From: Sphaerisporangium siamense
GTDB taxonomy: Bacteria; Actinomycetota; Actinomycetes; Streptosporangiales; Streptosporangiaceae
Length of the DNA: 64,000 nt
Assembly (NCBI RefSeq): GCF_014205275.1
Contig: NZ_JACHND010000001.1
Coordinates: 3,286,001-3,350,000 of the forward strand
Direction: 5' to 3'
Numbering within the stretch: the first letter of the stretch is position 1; each line of letters starts with the position of its first letter. The position numbers and the translations under genes are program-made. Positions 60,901 through 64,000 of this stretch are shown here, in pieces. Below the pieces are notes generated by a model, which saw only the letters and a list, made by a program, of their open reading frames with translations, searched no databases and had not been told where the DNA came from.

Positions 60901-61450
60901 AGGACGGCCTGCCCTTGGCGACGCCGCTGACCGCGACCTCCCAGGTCAGGCGGAACTTCCCGCCCCACGCCAGCACGACCAGGCGCGGCGTCCCCGTCTC
61001 GGCGACGCGCGTCAGCCGCGCCCTGGCGACGGCGGCGGCCTTCTCGGGGGAGACCTGCGGGACGATCGGCAGGTCGCGCGGGGTGGGGCCGTTGGCGCCC
61101 GTGGTGTCGCGGATGCGTCCGGCCGCGTCGGTGACGACGACCGCGTCGCCGCCGACCAGCGGCAGGCCCTTGAAGGTGCGCTCGTAGGAGACGTACTGCA
61201 TGCCGCCGGGGCCGGAGGCGACGCCGGCGCGCACGTAGGACTCCTCGGGGCCCTTCTTCAGCTCGTCAAGGCCGCTGGCGGCGGCCCGGTCGGCGGACGC
61301 GACGGCCAGCGCCTTGGGGTCGGTGATCTTGGGGGAGGGGTTCGCCGGCGGGGCGGCCGAGGCCAGGGCCGGGACGGTGAGCGCTCCGGCCACGACGGCG
61401 GCGGCGACGCCGGCCGCGAGCATGGCTCTGGAGTTGTTGGGGGGTTTCAC
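57992..61450 (-). CDS. Giant secreted protease: M4 + M28 aminopeptidase + P domain in one chain
   Basis: 1152 aa from GTG 61450 (AGGAAGGA upstream). Order: signal peptide 1-33; FTP/PepSY propeptide about 45-205; M4 catalytic domain about 210-525 with HEYGH (334-338), Glu361 and His432; Ig-like domain about 531-635; M28 aminopeptidase about 645-920 with His727/Asp729, Asp739, Glu773/Glu774, Asp802 and His889, all zinc and catalytic positions of the Streptomyces griseus aminopeptidase type; second Ig-like domain about 934-1035; P/homoB domain about 1040-1152 ending GTLDTWSIAL. All catalytic residues are intact. It would act outside the cell as a combined endo- and exopeptidase. Confidence 0.9.
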   Translation of the reverse strand: MKPPNNSRAMLAAGVAAAVVAGALTVPALASAAPPANPSPKITDPKALAVASADRAAASGLDELKKGPEESYVRAGVASGPGGMQYVSYERTFKGLPLVGGDAVVVTDAAGRIRDTTGANGPTPRDLPIVPQVSPEKAAAVARARLTRVAETGTPRLVVLAWGGKFRLTWEVAVSGVAKGRPSSQQVYVDARTGKYADSSESVWAGTGNGNHNGQVTIDTGRSGTSYTLTDPNRPGLSCGGQSGGAYTKSSDTWGNGSGTDLETACVDVMYAAQREWDMLKDWLNRNGVNGSGRTYPARVGLQEVNAFFYGSYTSFGRNQAGNKQLTSIDVVAHEYGHGVFQDTPGGAGSQNDNERGGLNESTGDIFGALTEAYANNAKDTPDYTVGEMVNLSGNGPIRNMYNPSLVNRDPNCYSSSIPNTEVHAAAGPQNHWFYLLAEGSAPGGGKPSSPVCSGGAVTGIGVQKAGKIFMGALMRKGSTWRHATVRSASIAAAVELYGNGTECVTVKAAWSAVSVPAGAGEPSCQAGPADQDFSLTLNPPSGSVQPGRQATTTVATQTTVGTAQTVSLTASGLPSGATASFSPASVTSGGSSTLTISTSSNTPIGSYTVTVTGRGNGTGSPSHTASYALTVANGPGPGTPPPDISLDNVKRHLQQFQTIASVNGGNRRSTSAGYSQSVLYVEHLLSEAGYTVTRNNCTGCTAGAGPNLIADWPGGDANQVVMSGAHLDSVQAGPGVNDNASGSAALLEVALTLAAKNPAMLKHVRFGWWTDEEQGLNGSKSYVNALSSTERSKIKVYFNYDMVGSPNGGYFINNINTAAATELKAFYTALNLQPEENTEGADRSDDASFRNAGIATSGVAAGASATKTSAQATKWGGTANRAFDSCYHQACDTTTNINDTVLDRASDAAAYAIWKQAVGDDPGPSPSPSPTGDRDFAVSVNPSSGTVRAGQQATATVSTTTTAGDAQTVNLSASVSPSGPSVGVSPSQVGSGGSATLTVSTSSTTPAGSYIVTVTGAGETGTRTATFGLTVSGVGGDRVFTNDADFAITDNGYAFSPVESTATGQAASPVKVTATVNHPCSESLSVWLLPPGGSEFIPVKDMEFGSCTPWSGPRSFDVPADFPASGSWYLLVMDNLQDGNTGTLDTWSIAL

Positions 61451-61667
61451 GCTGTTCCTTCCTGCCGTGCCCGTCCCGTACCTGGTGATCTCGGGCGGCA
61501 GGCGACGCGGGCCGGAGACCGGTGTGTGAGGACGGGCGGTGCATGGGGGGTTGGGAAGGTGTGGGCCCGTCGCGCGGAGCCGGAGTGGGGGTCCGTCTTC
61601 CACGCGAGGGGTAGTTCGCCCCGATGTTTCGTACGGCTTTACTGAAGTTGCATCGCCTGTAGCACGG

Positions 61668-61710
61668 ACGTTAAGGCCATGGCCGAGATCTGGTCAACAC
61701 TCGAAATTTC
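61668..61710 (-). promoter_or_regulatory. Promoter with GAAATTTC palindrome, M4-M28 gene
   Basis: Minus strand: CTGAAATTTCGAGTG, -35 box TTGACC (61692-61697), 18-base spacer, -10 box TAACGT (61668-61673). GAAATTTC is at 61703-61710. Relative positions match the promoter at 57692-57733. Part of the element lies only about 20 bases from the 3' end of the regulator gene. Confidence 0.65.
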
Positions 61711-61729
61711 AGCTTTTCGGCCTGAGATT

Positions 61730-63670
61730 TCACCCCGAGCCGGTGATGCCCGCGATGCCACGGCGGAGCACGGCCACTGCCTCCTCCAAGCGGCCCTGTC
61801 CGGCGAGCAGCTCGCCGAACACGCGGCAGGAGACGACCAACTCCCGGTTCAGCCCGGTCCTGCCGCACCGCGCGACCGCGTCGGCGAGCAACCTCTCCGC
61901 CGCGCGCGCGTCGCCGTCCTCCGCCGTGATCTGCGCGAGCACGCGGTGGGCCATCGCGACGCCCTCCTCGTAGCCGACCTCCTCGGCCAGCGCGGCGGCC
62001 TCCCGGCACATCGCGGCCGCATCCTCGGCACGCCCCCGCAGGACCAGGGCCTTCGCCAGCAGGCTCGTCGCGCCCGCGTAGCCGTGCGCCGCGCCCATCT
62101 CGCCGAAGATCTCGCGGGCCCGGACGAGCTCCTCGCACGCCTCGTCCACGCGGCCCTGCGGCATGAGGACGTACCCGCGCGCCCAGTGGCACTGCGCGAT
62201 CTCGAAGCGCATACCGAGGTCGGCGAAGACCTCCAGCGCCTCGGTCAGCGCGCGCTCGGCCTCCCGCGCCTCGCCCCGCACCTCCCACACCTGGGCCGCC
62301 TGCATGGCGAAGTTGGCCACGGCCTCCCTGTCGGTCGCGCGCGGAACCAGCGCGGCCCCCTCGTTCACCAGCCGCCAGGCGCGTTCCAGCTCGCCCAACT
62401 CCATCGACGGGTGGATCAACGCGGTGAGGAGCCACAACTCGGCGTCCGGGTAGGAGCGGCCGGTGGCGCGCAGCGCGCCGAGCGCGGGCTCCAGCTCGGC
62501 CACGGCGGCGCCGAGCCTGCCGGACACGAACAGACACGTCGCGATACGCGCCCGCACACGCGCCCCCAGAACCCCGCCGTCGCCGTCCACCACCCCGCCG
62601 TCGCCCAGAACGCCGCCATCGCCCAGCACTCCGTTGTCGTTCAGCAGCCCGCCGTGGTCGAGCACGCCGCCCTCGTCCCGCCCGGCGGCCCGGCGCAGTA
62701 TCGCCAGCGCGCCGGAGACGTCGCTCGCGCGCAGCAACGCCTCCCCCTGGCAGAACCGCGCGTAACACACCAGATCCGGCAGCCGGTAGCGGGCGGCCCT
62801 CGCCTCGGCGTCGGCCGCCATCGCCGCCGCCTCGGCGTGGTCGCCGAGCCAGGAACGGCGCCGGGCCTCGTCCAGCTCGGCCCGCAGCGCCTCGGCGGCC
62901 CCCGGCGGCCGGCCGAACCGCAGCTCGTCCGGCCCGACCCCGAGGCGCTCCGCCAGGTAGGCCAGCAGGTCCGCCGTCGCCGCCCTGGTCCCGGCCTCGA
63001 CGGCGGCCAGCAGGGCCCGGCTGTAACGGTCCCCGGCCAGCTCGCGCTGGGTCAGACCGCGGGCGGTCCGCAGCTCGCGGATCCGGGCGCCGATCTCGGC
63101 CCGATCCGTCCCCGTGGCGCCTTCCTGGGCGGACGGCGCCTGCGGGGGAGGGAACGGCGCGGGCGGGACGGGAGACGGGGAGCCAGGGGATGCCATGGGG
63201 AGGGCGGGGGACGGCGCGGGCGGGGCCAGCAGGGACTCCAGCAGGGCGTGCGCGGCGGCCAGATCGCCGAGCACGGCGCCGATCCGGTCCCGCTCACCCT
63301 CCAGCGCGGACACCAGCTCCGCGGGCGGCGCGGGCGAAGGCACGGTCGCCACGGCAGGCGCGGAGGTCGGCAACGAGGGCGTCGGCGTGGTAGGGCCGGC
63401 GGGCACGGTCGGCACGGCGGGCGCCCGCTGTTCCCGGGGGTTCGGCGGTGGTTCGTGCTGATCCAGGAGCCGGACGATCCGCGCGATCATCGGGGTGCCG
63501 ACGCCGGCGGCCAGCAGCGTCCTGATCCGCCGCACCCTGCTCACGTCGTGCTCGCCGTACTCGCGGTAGCCGCTCGGGCGGCGGGCCGGTTCGAGGAGGC
63601 CCTGCTCCTCGTAGTACCGCAGCGCCCGCTCGCTGACCCCGGTCCGCCGGGACAGCTCCCCGATGCGCAT
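61730..63670 (-). CDS. MerR-XRE-TPR fusion transcriptional regulator
   Basis: 646 aa from ATG 63670 (GGAGGG upstream). Residues 1-70 are a full MerR DNA-binding domain (MRIGELSRRTGVSERALRYYEEQGLLEPARRPSGYREY...). A Pro-rich insert (71-116) precedes a helix like the MerR dimer coil (117-148), then a second Pro-rich linker (149-182), a cro/XRE helix-turn-helix (189-250, IGARIRELRTARGLTQRELAGDRYSRALLAAVEAG), and TPR-like helical repeats to the end. Residues about 340-373 hold a GVLGDGG-type repeat that interrupts the TPR region. It lies directly upstream of the M4-M28 gene on the same strand. Confidence 0.83.
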   Translation of the reverse strand: MRIGELSRRTGVSERALRYYEEQGLLEPARRPSGYREYGEHDVSRVRRIRTLLAAGVGTPMIARIVRLLDQHEPPPNPREQRAPAVPTVPAGPTTPTPSLPTSAPAVATVPSPAPPAELVSALEGERDRIGAVLGDLAAAHALLESLLAPPAPSPALPMASPGSPSPVPPAPFPPPQAPSAQEGATGTDRAEIGARIRELRTARGLTQRELAGDRYSRALLAAVEAGTRAATADLLAYLAERLGVGPDELRFGRPPGAAEALRAELDEARRRSWLGDHAEAAAMAADAEARAARYRLPDLVCYARFCQGEALLRASDVSGALAILRRAAGRDEGGVLDHGGLLNDNGVLGDGGVLGDGGVVDGDGGVLGARVRARIATCLFVSGRLGAAVAELEPALGALRATGRSYPDAELWLLTALIHPSMELGELERAWRLVNEGAALVPRATDREAVANFAMQAAQVWEVRGEAREAERALTEALEVFADLGMRFEIAQCHWARGYVLMPQGRVDEACEELVRAREIFGEMGAAHGYAGATSLLAKALVLRGRAEDAAAMCREAAALAEEVGYEEGVAMAHRVLAQITAEDGDARAAERLLADAVARCGRTGLNRELVVSCRVFGELLAGQGRLEEAVAVLRRGIAGITGSG

Positions 63671-63939
63671 GCGTCCCTCCAAGTTTGACGTCAACGTAAG
63701 AGTTGAGAATAGTGCCAGGTGTCGACATGGCCGGCTGGTCGCGACGATACGCTTTTTGACCAGCATGGCGTCCGCGTCGGCCATCGCTCAGGGCCGCTCT
63801 GACGGGCGGAACGCGGGTCGGAGGGATCGCCTGCGTCGCGGCGAGAGACTTCCTCCGGGGCCGTGTCGATGCGTGGGCCGCTCGTTCGACGTGTGGGTGC
63901 GAGGGCCGAATGGCGGTCCCGCCGGACGAGGAGAACGCG

Positions 63940-64000
63940 ATGCCGAAGTACCTGCTGATCATGCGGGGCACCGACGAGTCGAACGCGGCCATGATGGCCG
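63940..64000 (+). CDS. YciI/DGPF-like protein, 3'-truncated
   Basis: Starts MPKYLLIMRGTDESNAAMMA and runs off the window. GAGGAG lies 5 bases before the ATG. The opening is that of actinobacterial YciI-related (PhnB/DGPF) proteins, which are often encoded with ECF sigma factors. Only 20 codons are visible. Confidence 0.65.
   Translation, partial: MPKYLLIMRGTDESNAAMMA

Overview
The window is chromosomal DNA from a high-GC actinomycete. Most of it looks about 70% G+C or more by eye, GTG starts and GTGA/ATGA start-stop overlaps are common, and the gene set (MacRS-type two-component system, AzlCD, DUF6458, DUF4235, GPGG small membrane protein, PhoX-like protein, SARP, XRE-TPR regulators) fits Streptosporangiales (Nonomuraea/Streptosporangium-like). 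The family-level placement is inference.

0-13.9 kb is housekeeping and accessory: a 5'-truncated TRM11-like methyltransferase, an esterase, a phosphopantetheinyl transferase coupled to a metallophosphoesterase, an ABC-F ATPase, an NTF2-like/SpoIIE phosphatase pair, a YiaA/B-like membrane protein beside a MacRS-type system with candidate MacR half-sites, AzlCD, a GNAT and a DUF2235 hydrolase. 13.9-16 kb is a gene-poor accessory stretch with short repeats, dyads and a ricin-lectin gene preceded by a decayed copy of its own signal peptide. 17-26.6 kb holds many small envelope and stress genes (DUF6458, ChaB/Rho_N, an 11-mer-repeat protein, DUF4235, SDR, two glycosyltransferases, BON, metallophosphoesterase, a coupled three-gene membrane operon) and a PRC-barrel gene up to a tRNA-Lys.

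27.4-31.1 kb is visibly lower in G+C and carries a two-gene, translationally coupled unit: a divergent sigma-like protein followed by a 628-aa protein ending in a BldC/MerR-like helix-turn-helix. I recognise no described system of this make-up. 31.1-43.2 kb holds a DrrA-DrrB fusion ABC exporter, a PhyH oxygenase, CobT, a methyltransferase with an odd start region, secreted proteins, a PhoX-like Tat protein, a SARP, a CASTOR/POLLUX-type channel, and an SDR/TetR pair sharing three near-identical operators. 43-50.4 kb holds catalase, an XRE-TPR regulator with two small divergent genes, a membrane protein with two FtsX-like external domains, a collapsed oxidoreductase and an MFS transporter. Three collinear repeat segments show that part of this region arose by block duplication.

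50.8-63.7 kb is the most distinctive part. It has three thermolysin-family (M4) secreted metallopeptidases, one of them a 1152-aa M4 + M28 aminopeptidase + P-domain polypeptide and one lacking the M4 propeptide. Two of them share a promoter with a GAAATTTC palindrome against the -35 box. An XRE-TPR regulator and a MerR-XRE-TPR fusion regulator lie beside them, and a 38-codon secreted peptide gene is nearby. I propose, as inference only, that this is a protease regulon controlled by TPR-type (possibly peptide-sensing) regulators. The window ends in a truncated YciI-like gene.
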